Made by a program: the position numbers and the translations under genes. Of a stretch of 64,000 nucleotides of DNA, positions 42,619 to 51,011 are shown piece after piece. Under the pieces are notes generated by a model that had not been told where the DNA came from, did not search any database, and saw only the letters and a list, made by a program, of their open reading frames with translations. Source of the stretch: Micromonospora_G sp040676775 (GTDB lineage Bacteria; Actinomycetota; Actinomycetes; Mycobacteriales; Micromonosporaceae); assembly GCF_040676775.1 (NCBI RefSeq), contig NZ_JBFAPP010000003.1:124001-188000 (forward strand). The letters run 5' to 3'. The first letter of the stretch is position 1; every line of letters starts with the position of its first letter.

Positions 42619-44595
42619 ATGAGCCGCATGGACGTACCCGGCGGAAACCGGTTCCGGTACGGCTCCTGGCGTGGCGGCCCGGACCCGCTCGCCCCGCCGT
42701 ACGACGTGCGTGCCGCGGTCGACTCGGTCGGCGCCGAGGTGCTGGCCGGCGGCAGCCTCCGGGACGCGCTGCGGGCCCTGCTCCGGCAGGGCCCGGTCGG
42801 TGGCGCCGGCCTGGACGAACTGCTCGCCCGGGCAAGGCGGATGCGTCGCGAGGCGATGCGCCGGGGCAACCTCGACGGTGCGGTCACCCGGGCGCAGGCA
42901 CTGCTGGACCAGGCGCTCGCCGCCGAACGCGACGAGTTGCGGGGGCGCGACGACGACGCGGCCCGGTTCGCCGAGGCGGTGCTGGACAACCTGCCGAACT
43001 CCACCGCCCGTGCGGTCGAGGAGTTGGGCGGTTACCAGTGGGCCAGCGACGAGGCCCGGCAGGCGTACCAGCAGATTCTCGACGGGCTGCGCCGTGACGT
43101 ACTGGAGCAGCGGTTCTCCGGGCTGCGGGACGCGCTGCGTTCGTCGGCCGCCGATCCGGCCGCCCAGCAGCGGCTCGGCGAGATGATGCACGACCTGAAC
43201 GACCTGCTTGCCCGGCACGGTCGGGGCGAGGACACCACCGACGCGTTCGCCGAGTTCATGCGCCGGCACGGCGAGTTCTTCCCGGAGCAGCCGGGTTCGA
43301 CCGACGAGCTGGTGGACGTACTGGCCCGGCGGGCGGCGGCGGGGGAGCGGCTGATGCGTTCGCTGTCCGACCGGCAGCGGGCGGAGCTGGCCCAGCTGAT
43401 GGAGTCGGCGCTCGGCCCCGACCTGGCGGCCGAGATGGCCGCGCTCGACGGCAACCTGCGCGGCCTGCGGCCGGACCTGGCCTGGGACCGGCGCGAGCGG
43501 GTCCGGGGCGACCAGCCGCTCGACTACGGCCAGGCGACCGGGGCGCTGGGCGAGATCGCCGAGCTGGACGACCTGCTCGACCAACTCGGCCAGGAGCATC
43601 CGGGCGCGACGCTGGACGAGGTGGACGTCGAGGCGGTCCGCCGCAACCTGGGCCGGGACGCCGCCGACGACGTACGTCGGTTGCGTGACCTGGAGCGGGA
43701 GCTGCGCCGGCAGGGTTGGGTGACCCGGGGTGCCGACGGCCTGACGTTGAGCCCGAAGGCGCTGCGCCGGCTCGGCGGCACCGCGCTGCGTCGGGTTTTC
43801 GCCGATCTGGGGTCGGGCCGGCGTGGGGAGCACGACCTGCGCGCGGCCGGCGCGGCCGGCGAGGTCACCGGGGCGTCCAGACCCTGGGAGTACGGCGACG
43901 AGCAGCCGCTCGACGTGGTGCGCACGGTCGCCCGCGCGGTACGCCGTGGTGGTGGCGGGGTGCCGGTGGCGCTGGCGGTCGAGGACTTCGAGGTGGTGGA
44001 GACCGAGCGGCGTGCCTCGGCGGCGGTGGCGCTCTGTGTCGACCTCTCGTTCTCGATGGTCTCCGAGGGGCGTTGGGGCCCGATGAAGCAGACCGCGCTG
44101 GCCCTGTCGCACCTGGTCGCGACGAAGTTCCCGCAGGACGCGTTGCAGATCATCGGCTTCGGCCGGGAGGCGGCGGCGCTGTCCCGGGAGGAGTTGGCGG
44201 CGGTGGAGCCGGAGATGGTGCAGGGCACCAACCTGCAGCACGCGTTGCGGCTGGCCGGTCGGCACCTGCGTCGGCACGCCGGCAGCGAGCCGGTGGTGCT
44301 GGTGGTGACCGACGGGGAGCCGACCGCGCACCTGGACCCGGAGGACGGCGTCGGGGTGTTCAACTGGCCGCCGCTGCGGGAGACGATCGAGGCCACCGTG
44401 GTCGAGGTCGACGCCCTGACCCGCTACGGCGCCACGATGAACCTGTTCATGCTGGGTGAGGACCCGGGCCTGCGCCGCTTCGTCGACGCCGTGGCCAAGC
44501 GCTCCGGCGGCCGCGTCTTCACCCCCTCCGCCGACGACCTGGGCCAGTACGTCGTCTCCGACTACCTGCGCGCCCGCCGAGGCCGCCGCCGCTGA
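42619..44595 (+). CDS. VWA-domain protein, partner of the AAA+ ATPase
   Basis: 658 residues. The long N-terminal part is charged and helical (many RRA/EEL segments); the C-terminal ~190 residues form a von Willebrand A domain with MIDAS motif DLSFS near residue 475, a TD-containing VVLVVTDGEPTAH segment, and NLFMLGEDPGLRRFV. This resembles ChlD-like/MoxR-associated VWA proteins used in metal-enzyme maturation or complex disassembly. Tightly coupled to the ATPase gene. Cellular target unknown. Confidence 0.86.
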   Translation: MSRMDVPGGNRFRYGSWRGGPDPLAPPYDVRAAVDSVGAEVLAGGSLRDALRALLRQGPVGGAGLDELLARARRMRREAMRRGNLDGAVTRAQALLDQALAAERDELRGRDDDAARFAEAVLDNLPNSTARAVEELGGYQWASDEARQAYQQILDGLRRDVLEQRFSGLRDALRSSAADPAAQQRLGEMMHDLNDLLARHGRGEDTTDAFAEFMRRHGEFFPEQPGSTDELVDVLARRAAAGERLMRSLSDRQRAELAQLMESALGPDLAAEMAALDGNLRGLRPDLAWDRRERVRGDQPLDYGQATGALGEIAELDDLLDQLGQEHPGATLDEVDVEAVRRNLGRDAADDVRRLRDLERELRRQGWVTRGADGLTLSPKALRRLGGTALRRVFADLGSGRRGEHDLRAAGAAGEVTGASRPWEYGDEQPLDVVRTVARAVRRGGGGVPVALAVEDFEVVETERRASAAVALCVDLSFSMVSEGRWGPMKQTALALSHLVATKFPQDALQIIGFGREAAALSREELAAVEPEMVQGTNLQHALRLAGRHLRRHAGSEPVVLVVTDGEPTAHLDPEDGVGVFNWPPLRETIEATVVEVDALTRYGATMNLFMLGEDPGLRRFVDAVAKRSGGRVFTPSADDLGQYVVSDYLRARRGRRR

Positions 44596-44609
44596 CCCAA
44601 GCCATCGTC

Positions 44610-44678
44610 GATCTTGCAGTTGTGGTGCCTCGCGAAGCTCGCGAAACGGGGCGGAACGGGTGCCACAACTGCAAGATC
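44610..44678. repeat. Intergenic inverted repeat with 16-bp arms
   Basis: Perfect arms 44610-44625 and 44663-44678; the centre contains CTCGCGAAG/CTCGCGAAA repeats. Located just after the VWA gene. Same design as the repeats at 36157 and 48540 but different arm sequence. Confidence 0.75.
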
Positions 44679-44708
44679 AACGGGCTGGGGCGGGGTTAGG
44701 GTCGGGGG

Positions 44709-45191
44709 GTGGAGGTGGAGGTGGAGGGGTTGCGGGGGGCTTATGGGGCGTTGTTCGCCGAGATCGAGGGGGCGGGGGCGTTTCGGGGGGCGGTTGGCGA
44801 GGAGTTGAGTGCGGAGCAGTTGCTCGCGCACCTGGTGGCGAACGACGAGCTGCTGATCAACGCCACCGAGGCGGTGCTCGCCGGCTCGCCGTACGCGTAC
44901 TACGAGCTGGACACCATCCACCGCCCGCAGCTCGACGAGCTCGCGCGCCAGTACGGCGGCCTCGACGGGCTGACGAGCCGGTTGCGTACCACCAGCGGAC
45001 AGCTCTGCGGGCTGACCGAGCGGCTGCTCGACAAGACCGACGCCCTGGTGCAGACCCGGGTACGGGAGGCTCCCCGGCTCGACATCGACGAGGCGCTGCC
45101 CTGGGGGCGGGCCCTGGACATCCACCGCCGGGTCCACCTGCCCGCCCACACCGACGACCTGCGCGCCCTGCATACCCCGGCCGCCGGTTGA
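44709..45191 (+). CDS. DinB-like / maleylpyruvate isomerase N-domain-like protein
   Basis: 160 residues, helical. SAEQLLAHLVANDELLINATEAVL and the closing HRRVHLPAHTDDLRAL resemble the DinB/mycothiol-dependent isomerase N-terminal fold with spaced histidines. The GTG at 44709 starts a run of VEVEVE; spacing to any ribosome site is poor. Function not assigned. Confidence 0.65.
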   Translation: MEVEVEGLRGAYGALFAEIEGAGAFRGAVGEELSAEQLLAHLVANDELLINATEAVLAGSPYAYYELDTIHRPQLDELARQYGGLDGLTSRLRTTSGQLCGLTERLLDKTDALVQTRVREAPRLDIDEALPWGRALDIHRRVHLPAHTDDLRALHTPAAG

Positions 45192-45215
45192 CGGTGTCCC
45201 CGCGAGGGGGCAGGT

Positions 45216-45620
45216 TCAGCGGGCGTCGGTGACGACGTGTGAGCAGGCGGGGCAGGCGGCCGGTCCCTGTTCGGCGTACCAGCGGCAGGTGCGCCGGATC
45301 GCACAGCGGGGCAGCGAGGCCTCGTCCGGTACGGCCGTCTCCCGGTACGACTCGACCAGGCGGGCGCCGAGGCCACAGTGGTCACCGGTCCAGAACCCGC
45401 AGGACGAGGTGACGCACGGCCCGGCCAGCCGGTACTGCGACTCCGCCGGTCCGGACTGGTCCGGCAGACCCGACAGGGCCACCTCGGCCGGCATCGCCGG
45501 GGTGACGTACGCGACCCGCCCCGCCGGAGTGATCATCCCCAGGAACACCGTGGCGTTGGCCTTCGGTGTACTCGGGCACATCCGCTCCGGCGGATCCGGC
45601 CGTAGGGGAACCTCGGTCAC
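45216..45620 (-). CDS. Eight-cysteine protein, possible Fe-S or zinc binder
   Basis: 134 residues with eight cysteines in two groups: one at ERMC, then GPCVTSSCGFWTGDHCGLG, and a C-terminal group in LPRCAIRRTCRWYAEQGPAACPACSHVV. The even grouping suggests two four-cysteine metal sites. The GTG at 45620 overlaps the stop of the 86-residue gene by four bases. Last gene of a three-gene operon. I recognise the cysteine pattern as recurring in actinobacteria but know no proven function. Confidence 0.7.
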   Translation of the reverse strand: MTEVPLRPDPPERMCPSTPKANATVFLGMITPAGRVAYVTPAMPAEVALSGLPDQSGPAESQYRLAGPCVTSSCGFWTGDHCGLGARLVESYRETAVPDEASLPRCAIRRTCRWYAEQGPAACPACSHVVTDAR

Positions 45621-45877
45621 CGTTGGATCCAGAAACCGATATCGTTGATCTTCGTGCCGAGGTCGTCGGCCAGCGGGCCGTCCAGCACCCAGAGGCCGTA
45701 CCACTCGGGACGGAGCTTGATGTTTCCGTGGCCGATGGTGAGCGGATTGGACAATTTCGCCGATACGTTGTGCAGTGCGTTCAGTCCGGCTTTTTGTATC
45801 TCACCGGCGATCCGCGCCTTCTGTGCCTCGTCCAGCTCGACTCCGTCGACGACGAACCGGAATTCGCTACGTGCCAT
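45617..45877 (-). CDS. 86-residue protein of unknown function
   Basis: A small protein starting MARSEFRFVVDGVELDEAQK and ending DIGFWIQR. The first ~35 residues form a strand plus an amphipathic helix (DEAQKARIAGEIQKAGLNAL), the rest contains GHGNIKLRPEWYGLWVLDGPL. AAGGAGG lies 6 bases before the ATG, one of the strongest ribosome sites in the window, so it should be made in quantity. The leader-like start and the downstream cysteine-rich protein raise the thought of a modified peptide, but the C-terminal half lacks a Cys/Ser/Thr-rich core. Function unknown. Confidence 0.7.
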   Translation of the reverse strand: MARSEFRFVVDGVELDEAQKARIAGEIQKAGLNALHNVSAKLSNPLTIGHGNIKLRPEWYGLWVLDGPLADDLGTKINDIGFWIQR

Positions 45878-45892
45878 TCCTGCCTCCTTTTT

Positions 45893-46603
45893 CTAGTACG
45901 ACTCGGTGTCCAACCCGAGTCGCAGGCTTGTCCTGGTGAATGTCGACCAACCCGCGTGGGAGGCGATGTCGGCCGGCTGCCCGGCACGGCGCAGTGCCCG
46001 GTTGGCGGCGCCCTGCCAGTCGGCGGTGGAGGCGGCCCGGTATCCCCACAACTCCCGGAGCGCCGAGGCGGCGAAGGCGACCTGCTCGGGTGATCCGGTG
46101 AAGGCCGCGGCTCCGCCGGTGATCCGTACGCCGCCGCCGGTCGGCTCGACGAGCGCGAAATGGTGGTGCAGGCTGGCCAGCGTGGCCCAGTAGGCGCGGT
46201 CGGTCCGCCCAGCCGTGAACCCGTCGCGTACCTGGTCGTCGTGGCGGTGGCGGAGCCCGGTCAGGGTGAACGTGGCACCGGAGGAGTCGGTGCGTCCGGC
46301 CACCTCCACCGGCTCCTGCCAGTTCGACGGTGAGTTGGCCGACCAGAACGCCAGCCAGGCGCCCAGCCGGTCGTGCAGGTCCACCTGGAACGGCCAGCCG
46401 GCCAGACCGCCGCCCGGGGAGCGGATGACGGCGGTGGCGATGCGGTCCCGGGTGACGGTGACCGCGGTGGCCGCGGGGACGGCGGTGGGTGCCCCGGGTG
46501 GGGCGCCGAGTGCGGGCGTCGCGCCGGCGACGGTGACCGCGGAGGCGGTTGCCGCGGTGACCAGTAATCCCCGGCGGGAGAACCCAAATGGTGTGTCGCT
46601 CAT
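45893..46603 (-). CDS. Tat-exported protein of unknown function
   Basis: 236 residues with a twin-arginine signal, FSRRGLLVTAATASAVTVAG, cleaving near ALGAPP. The exported part has no domain I can name; it includes WLAFWSANSPSNWQEPVEV, HHHFALVEPTGGGVRI and a helical end. It opens the operon and is followed after 15 bp by the 86-residue gene. A palindromic AT-rich element lies 50-75 bp upstream. Joint regulation suggests that all three proteins serve one process. Confidence 0.75.
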   Translation of the reverse strand: MSDTPFGFSRRGLLVTAATASAVTVAGATPALGAPPGAPTAVPAATAVTVTRDRIATAVIRSPGGGLAGWPFQVDLHDRLGAWLAFWSANSPSNWQEPVEVAGRTDSSGATFTLTGLRHRHDDQVRDGFTAGRTDRAYWATLASLHHHFALVEPTGGGVRITGGAAAFTGSPEQVAFAASALRELWGYRAASTADWQGAANRALRRAGQPADIASHAGWSTFTRTSLRLGLDTESY

Positions 46604-46652
46604 CGTTCACCTTTCCGGTGCGACGACCTTTGCCGAGAGCGTAGCGACCAAA

Positions 46653-46677
46653 TGATCGTTATCAATACAGTAAACTG
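46653..46677. promoter_or_regulatory. AT-rich double palindrome, candidate operator
   Basis: TGATCGTTATCA (46653-46664) and CAGTAAACTG (46668-46677) are adjacent short palindromes in a GC-rich background, upstream of the Tat operon. The first resembles Fur/Zur-type sites loosely; no firm regulator can be named. Confidence 0.35.
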
Positions 46678-46848
46678 TCGTAACTGCGACGCGAATTGGT
46701 CGGAAACCTGGTGGCGTTCGTTGGTGATTCCGATTTCGGTTTACTTGTGGTGCTGGCCCGCGATGTCCGGTCGGGCTGGAATACCACTTTGCTCAGCTAG
46801 GTGACCGAGGGTCTGAAGCGGGTGAATCCAGGCATCTCGCCGCGAGCG

Positions 46849-46862
46849 TGGGAGCGTTCCCA
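46849..46862. promoter_or_regulatory. CebR/CelR-like operator
   Basis: TGGGAGCGTTCCCA differs at one position from the 14-bp palindrome TGGGAGCGCTCCCA bound by the LacI-family cellobiose repressors CebR (Streptomyces) and CelR (Thermobifida). It lies 67 bp before the start of a secreted, cellulose-binding sugar dehydrogenase, so cello-oligosaccharide induction is likely. Confidence 0.7.
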
Positions 46863-46929
46863 TGTTCTGGGACGGTCGGTTCGGAACCCCGTTGTGGCGT
46901 TACGTTCCTGTAAACCGATGGGAGTAAAT

Positions 46930-48513
46930 ATGTTGCGACGTCAATCACTTGGCCGGTTCGGCGCGGCCGCGACCATCGCCGTACTCATGCCGCTCGCCCT
47001 CACCGGGGCGCCCGCCGCCGCCCACGACGAGACCCGGACCGGGCCGTCGGCGGCGGTCGCGCCGGCCACGATCCAGGCGGCCGCCGTACCACTGGACCGG
47101 CTGACCGTCAGCACCACCCAGGTCGCCTCGGGGCTGCAACGGCCGACCGCGATCTTCGCACCGGACGACGGCAGCGGCCGGCTTCTGATCACCGAGAAGG
47201 TCGGCACCGTACGGGTCTACCACCCGAACACCGGACTCGCCGAGGCGCCGCTGCTCGACATCACCGACCGGGTCTCCACCGCCGGCAACGAGCGCGGCCT
47301 GCTCGGCATCGTCACCTCGACCAACTTCGCCACCAGCCGAGCCCTGTACGTCGCCTACACCAGCCTGCCGTCCGGCACCCTGACGCTGTCCCGGTTCACC
47401 CTGGACCAGGCCAACCAGCAGCCGATACCGGCCGCCCGCGAGCAGATCCTGCTCACCCAGCCACACGCCGAGTACGGCAACCACAACGGCGGGCAGCTCG
47501 CCTTCGGCCCGGACGGCTACCTCTACTGGAGCCTGGGCGACGGCGGCGGCGCGGACGACGTACTCAACAGCGGGCAGAACCTGACCACCCTGCTCGGCAA
47601 GATCCTCCGGCTGGACGTCAGCCGGGCCTGCGCGCCACTGTCGTACTGCGTACCGGCGGGCAACCCGTTCGTCGGTGTCGCGAACGCCCGCCCGGAGATC
47701 TGGGCGTACGGGCTGCGTAACCCGTGGCGGTTCTCGTTCGACCCGGCCGACGGATCGCTCTGGATCGCCGACGTCGGCCAGGGCACCTTCGAGGAGGTCG
47801 ACCACCTGCCGGCCGGCCGAGCCGGAGCGAACCTCGGCTGGTCCTGCCGGGAGGGCACCCAGGTGTTCAACCAGGCACGTTGCCCGGCGGGCGCCACCTT
47901 CGTCGAACCGGTCTTCACGTACCGCACCTCGGTCGACGGCTGCGCCATCATCGGCGGGCACGTCTACCGGGGCCAGCAGTACGCCGACATCGCGGCCGGC
48001 ACGTACCTCGCCACCGACTACTGCTCCGGCACCGGCTTCGCCATCCGACCGAGCGGCGCCGCGTACGCCACCCGGGCGCTCGGTGAGCTGACCATCCAGC
48101 CGACCACCCTCGGGGTGGACGCGGCCGGGGAGATCTACCTCGCCAACGACCTGCCCGGCCAACTGCACAAGGTCGCCTTCGCGGCGCTCCCGCCGCCGGT
48201 CGCCTGCACCGTCGCCTACCGGGTGGATTCCCAGTGGGGAACCGGTTTCACCGCCACCCTGACCCTCACCAACACCGGCACCCAACCGATCAACGGCTGG
48301 ACGGTCGGCTGGACCTTCCCCGGCACCCAACGGGCCGGCACGTTCTGGAACTCCAGCGGCAGCCAGCAGGGCGCGGCGGTGACCGCCCGCAACGCCAACT
48401 GGAACGGCACCATAGCCCCCGGCGCCTCGGTCACCTTCGGCTTCCTCGGCAGCAGCACCGGAGCCAACCCCCCACCCACCACCTTCACCCTCAACAACAC
48501 CCCCTGCGCCTAA
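46930..48513 (+). CDS. Secreted PQQ-type sugar dehydrogenase with CBM2
   Basis: 527 residues. Signal peptide (RRQSLGRFGAAATIAVLMPLALTGAPAAA), then a six-bladed propeller of the glucose/sorbosone dehydrogenase family (residues ~55-415: GLQRPTAIFAPDDGSGRLLITEKVG, GNERGLLGIVTSTNF, HNGGQLAFGPDGYLYWSLGDGGG, AYGLRNPWRFSFDPADGSLWIADVGQ), and a C-terminal family 2 carbohydrate-binding module (~425-527, CTVAYRVDSQWGTGFTATLTLTN, W residues, closing PCA). GGGAG precedes the ATG at 46930. Likely oxidises sugars at polysaccharide surfaces and may feed electrons to oxidative cellulose degradation. Confidence 0.9.
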   Translation: MLRRQSLGRFGAAATIAVLMPLALTGAPAAAHDETRTGPSAAVAPATIQAAAVPLDRLTVSTTQVASGLQRPTAIFAPDDGSGRLLITEKVGTVRVYHPNTGLAEAPLLDITDRVSTAGNERGLLGIVTSTNFATSRALYVAYTSLPSGTLTLSRFTLDQANQQPIPAAREQILLTQPHAEYGNHNGGQLAFGPDGYLYWSLGDGGGADDVLNSGQNLTTLLGKILRLDVSRACAPLSYCVPAGNPFVGVANARPEIWAYGLRNPWRFSFDPADGSLWIADVGQGTFEEVDHLPAGRAGANLGWSCREGTQVFNQARCPAGATFVEPVFTYRTSVDGCAIIGGHVYRGQQYADIAAGTYLATDYCSGTGFAIRPSGAAYATRALGELTIQPTTLGVDAAGEIYLANDLPGQLHKVAFAALPPPVACTVAYRVDSQWGTGFTATLTLTNTGTQPINGWTVGWTFPGTQRAGTFWNSSGSQQGAAVTARNANWNGTIAPGASVTFGFLGSSTGANPPPTTFTLNNTPCA

Positions 48514-48539
48514 CCTCGCCTCACCCCCGCCCCCGCCCC

Positions 48540-48595
48540 TAATACAGAGAATGAGTGGTTATTCCGCGTCGGATAGCCACTCTTTCTCTGTATTA
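48540..48595. repeat. Inverted repeat spanning convergent gene ends
   Basis: Arms 48540-48558 and 48577-48595 match at 18 of 19 positions; the stem extends into TTATTCC/GGATAG. It is AT-rich, unlike its surroundings, and its left arm touches the stop of the regulator gene. Probable bidirectional terminator or inserted palindromic element. Confidence 0.75.
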
Positions 48596-49602
48596 GCGCG
48601 GTCGAGAGGGGGAGAGGGAGGGAGAGGGGTGGCGGGGTGGCGGAAGGTGCGGCGGTAGGTCGTGGGGGGTACGCCGATGCTCTGGTGTAGTTGTTGGCGT
48701 AGGGCGGCGGCGGTGCCGAAGCCGGAGCGCTGGGCCACCTGGTCTACCGGTAGGTCGGTGGTCTCCAGTAGCAGGCGGGCGTGGTCGGTGCGGTGCTGCA
48801 ACAGCCACCGGGCGGGACTGAGCCCGGTCTCGGCCCGGAACCGCCGGGTGAACGTCCGTACGCTCATGCTGGCGTGACCCGCCAACTGCCGCAGGGTCAG
48901 CGGCTCGTGCAGGCGGTGCTGGGCCCACTGCCGGGTCGCCGCGGTGCTGGCGTCGCTCGGGTGGGGCACCGGCCGTTCGATGAACTGCGCCTGACCACCG
49001 TCCCGCCACGGCGGGACCACGCACCGGCGGGCCGACCGGTTCGCCACCGCGCTGCCGTGGTCGGTGCGGATGACGTGCAGGCAGAGGTCGATGCCGGCAG
49101 CCACACCGGCCGAGGTGAGCACGTTGCCGTCATCGACGAAGAGGACCCCGGGGTCCAGCCGTACGTTCGGGTGCCGGCGCCGGAACCGTTCCGCGTACGC
49201 CCAGTGGGTGGTCGCCGGGCGCCCGTCGAGCAGCCCGGCGGCGGCGAGCACGAACGCGCCGGTGCAGATGGACATGATCCTGGCGCCTCGCTCGTACGCC
49301 GCGTTGAGCGCCTTGTGCACCTCCGGGTCGAGTATCGCCCGGTCGTCCAGCGACGCCCCGTGCACGCCGGGCACGATCACCGTGTCGGCCCGGTCCAGCA
49401 ACTCCAGCCCGTGGTCCGGTACCACCTGGAAGCCGGCGCTGCTGCGTACGGGCCGGCGGCCGGGGGTGCAGGTGTCGACGGTGTAGAGGTGCTCGTTCGT
49501 GGTGCTGCGGGCGGTGCTGAAGATTTGTGATGGAGTGCCCAGATCGAGCCCGACCACCTGGTCCAGGGCGAGTACGGCGATCCGGTGCGGGCGCGACGTC
49601 AT
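48559..49602 (-). CDS. GlxA-type transcriptional regulator (DJ-1/PfpI + AraC HTH)
   Basis: 347 residues. N-terminal DJ-1/PfpI-like amidase domain (IAVLALDQVVGLDLGTPSQIF, cysteine in ARIMSICTGAFVLAAAGLLDGRPATTHW), then two AraC helix-turn-helices (PLTLRQLAGHASMSVRTFTRRFRAETG and LPVDQVAQRSGFGTAAALRQQLHQSIG). Such proteins activate local catabolic or stress genes. The ATG at 49602 is preferred over 49620. The C-terminal ~30 residues are proline-rich and partly come from the inverted repeat. It is divergent from the MFS gene, its likely target. Confidence 0.9.
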   Translation of the reverse strand: MTSRPHRIAVLALDQVVGLDLGTPSQIFSTARSTTNEHLYTVDTCTPGRRPVRSSAGFQVVPDHGLELLDRADTVIVPGVHGASLDDRAILDPEVHKALNAAYERGARIMSICTGAFVLAAAGLLDGRPATTHWAYAERFRRRHPNVRLDPGVLFVDDGNVLTSAGVAAGIDLCLHVIRTDHGSAVANRSARRCVVPPWRDGGQAQFIERPVPHPSDASTAATRQWAQHRLHEPLTLRQLAGHASMSVRTFTRRFRAETGLSPARWLLQHRTDHARLLLETTDLPVDQVAQRSGFGTAAALRQQLHQSIGVPPTTYRRTFRHPATPLPPSPPLDRANTEKEWLSDAE

Positions 49603-49654
49603 GGCCCGATTGTTGCGCATGATGGCTCTCCGGCCACTCGTCGCGGACCCAGGT

Positions 49655-50998
49655 GTGACCGAGACTTCGAGCGTGAAGACTCAGCGCCTGTTCCATCCCG
49701 CCTGGGCCGTCGCCGCCGTCGCCTTCGTGGCGCTGGTCGGTGCCGCCGGGTTCCGGGCCACGCCGTCGGTCCTGCTGCACCCGCTGCACGAGGAGTTCGG
49801 CTGGCCGCTGGCCACCATCTCCGCCGCGGTCTCGGTCAACCTGATCCTGTACGGGCTCACCGCGCCGTTCGCCGCCGCGCTGATGGAGCGGTTCGGCATC
49901 CGCCGGGTGGTGGTCGCCGCCCTGCTGCTGGTCGCCGCCGGCAGTGGCCTGACCGTGTTCATGAACGCGAGCTGGCAGCTCATCGCCTGCTGGGGCGTGC
50001 TGGTGGGGTTGGGCACCGGGTCGATGGCGCTCGCCTTCGTGGCGACGGTCACCGGGCGCTGGTTCGTCAAGCGCCGGGGACTGGTGACCGGGGTGCTCAC
50101 CGCCGGTGGCGCCGCCGGGCAGCTCGTCTTCCTACCCGTGCTGGCCAACCTGGTGCAGGCGTACGACTGGAAGGTGGCGGCGCTGGTCGTGGCGGCGGCG
50201 GCGCTGCTGGTCGTACCGCTGGTGGTGTTCTTCCTCCGCGAGCACCCGGCGGACCTGGGCCTGCCGTTGTACGGCGGCACCGAGGTCGTACGCCCGCAGC
50301 CGTTGCCCGGCGGCGCGGGCGGCGCGGCGGCGCGAGCGCTGACCGGGTTGCGGATGGCCGCCCGGACCCGCGCGTTCTGGCTGCTCGCGGGTGGTTTCGC
50401 GATCTGCGGGGCGACCACCAACGGTCTGGTCGGAACCCATTTCATCCCGGCCGCGCACGACCACGGGGTGGCCGAGACGACCGCCGCGAGCCTGCTCGCC
50501 CTGGTGGGTCTCTTCGACATCGTCGGCACGATCGCGTCCGGCTGGCTGACCGACCGGGTGGACAGCCGGTTACTGCTGGCCGGCTACTACGCGCTGCGCG
50601 GGCTCTCCCTGCTGGTGCTGCCGAGCCTCTTCGTGAACACCACCGGGCCGACCATGCTGGTGTTCATCGTCTTCTACGGGCTGGACTGGGTGGCCACGGT
50701 GCCGCCGACGGTCGCCCTGTGCCGGGAGCACTTCGGTGACCGGGGACCGGTGGTGTTCGGCTGGGTGTTCGCCTCGCACCAGGTCGGCGCGGCGATCGCC
50801 GCCACCGGTGCCGGCCTGGTCCGGGACCAGCTCGGCGAGTACACCATGGCCTGGTACGCCGCCGGAGTGCTGGCCCTCGGTGCGGCGGTGCTCTCGCTGA
50901 TGCTGCGCCGACGCGAGCCCGAGCCGGTGCCGGTGGTCGAGCCGGAGCCGGTCGCCACCGCCCCGCGTGCCTGGCGCCTACGCCCCACCGACGGCTAG
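49655..50998 (+). CDS. MFS transporter
   Basis: 447 residues with 12 predicted membrane segments and the loop signature MERFGIRRVVVAALLL between segments 2 and 3. N-terminus FHPAWAVAAVAFVALVGAAGFRATPSVLLHPLHEEFGW resembles the oxalate/formate-antiporter-like group. The C-terminal tail is Glu/Pro-rich. Start GTG at 49655 or 49673; earlier ATGs at 49619/49622 lie inside the divergent promoter. Expression probably depends on the neighbouring GlxA-type regulator. Substrate unknown. Confidence 0.88.
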   Translation: MTETSSVKTQRLFHPAWAVAAVAFVALVGAAGFRATPSVLLHPLHEEFGWPLATISAAVSVNLILYGLTAPFAAALMERFGIRRVVVAALLLVAAGSGLTVFMNASWQLIACWGVLVGLGTGSMALAFVATVTGRWFVKRRGLVTGVLTAGGAAGQLVFLPVLANLVQAYDWKVAALVVAAAALLVVPLVVFFLREHPADLGLPLYGGTEVVRPQPLPGGAGGAAARALTGLRMAARTRAFWLLAGGFAICGATTNGLVGTHFIPAAHDHGVAETTAASLLALVGLFDIVGTIASGWLTDRVDSRLLLAGYYALRGLSLLVLPSLFVNTTGPTMLVFIVFYGLDWVATVPPTVALCREHFGDRGPVVFGWVFASHQVGAAIAATGAGLVRDQLGEYTMAWYAAGVLALGAAVLSLMLRRREPEPVPVVEPEPVATAPRAWRLRPTDG

Positions 50999-51011
50999 CG
51001 GGTAGATCCGG

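Noticed and set aside
41062..44331. A 1089-codon open frame on the minus strand
   Set aside because: Antisense shadow of the AAA+ and VWA genes, which have clear motifs; the product is His/Arg/Gly-rich and unlike any protein.
41110..44595. Magnesium chelatase for chlorophyll or cobalamin synthesis
   Set aside because: The large catalytic subunit and tetrapyrrole genes are absent nearby; MoxR/VWA pairs of this kind are widespread with other roles.
46653..46664. Definite Fur or Zur box
   Set aside because: Only a 12-bp palindrome with partial likeness; kept as a low-confidence operator without naming the regulator.
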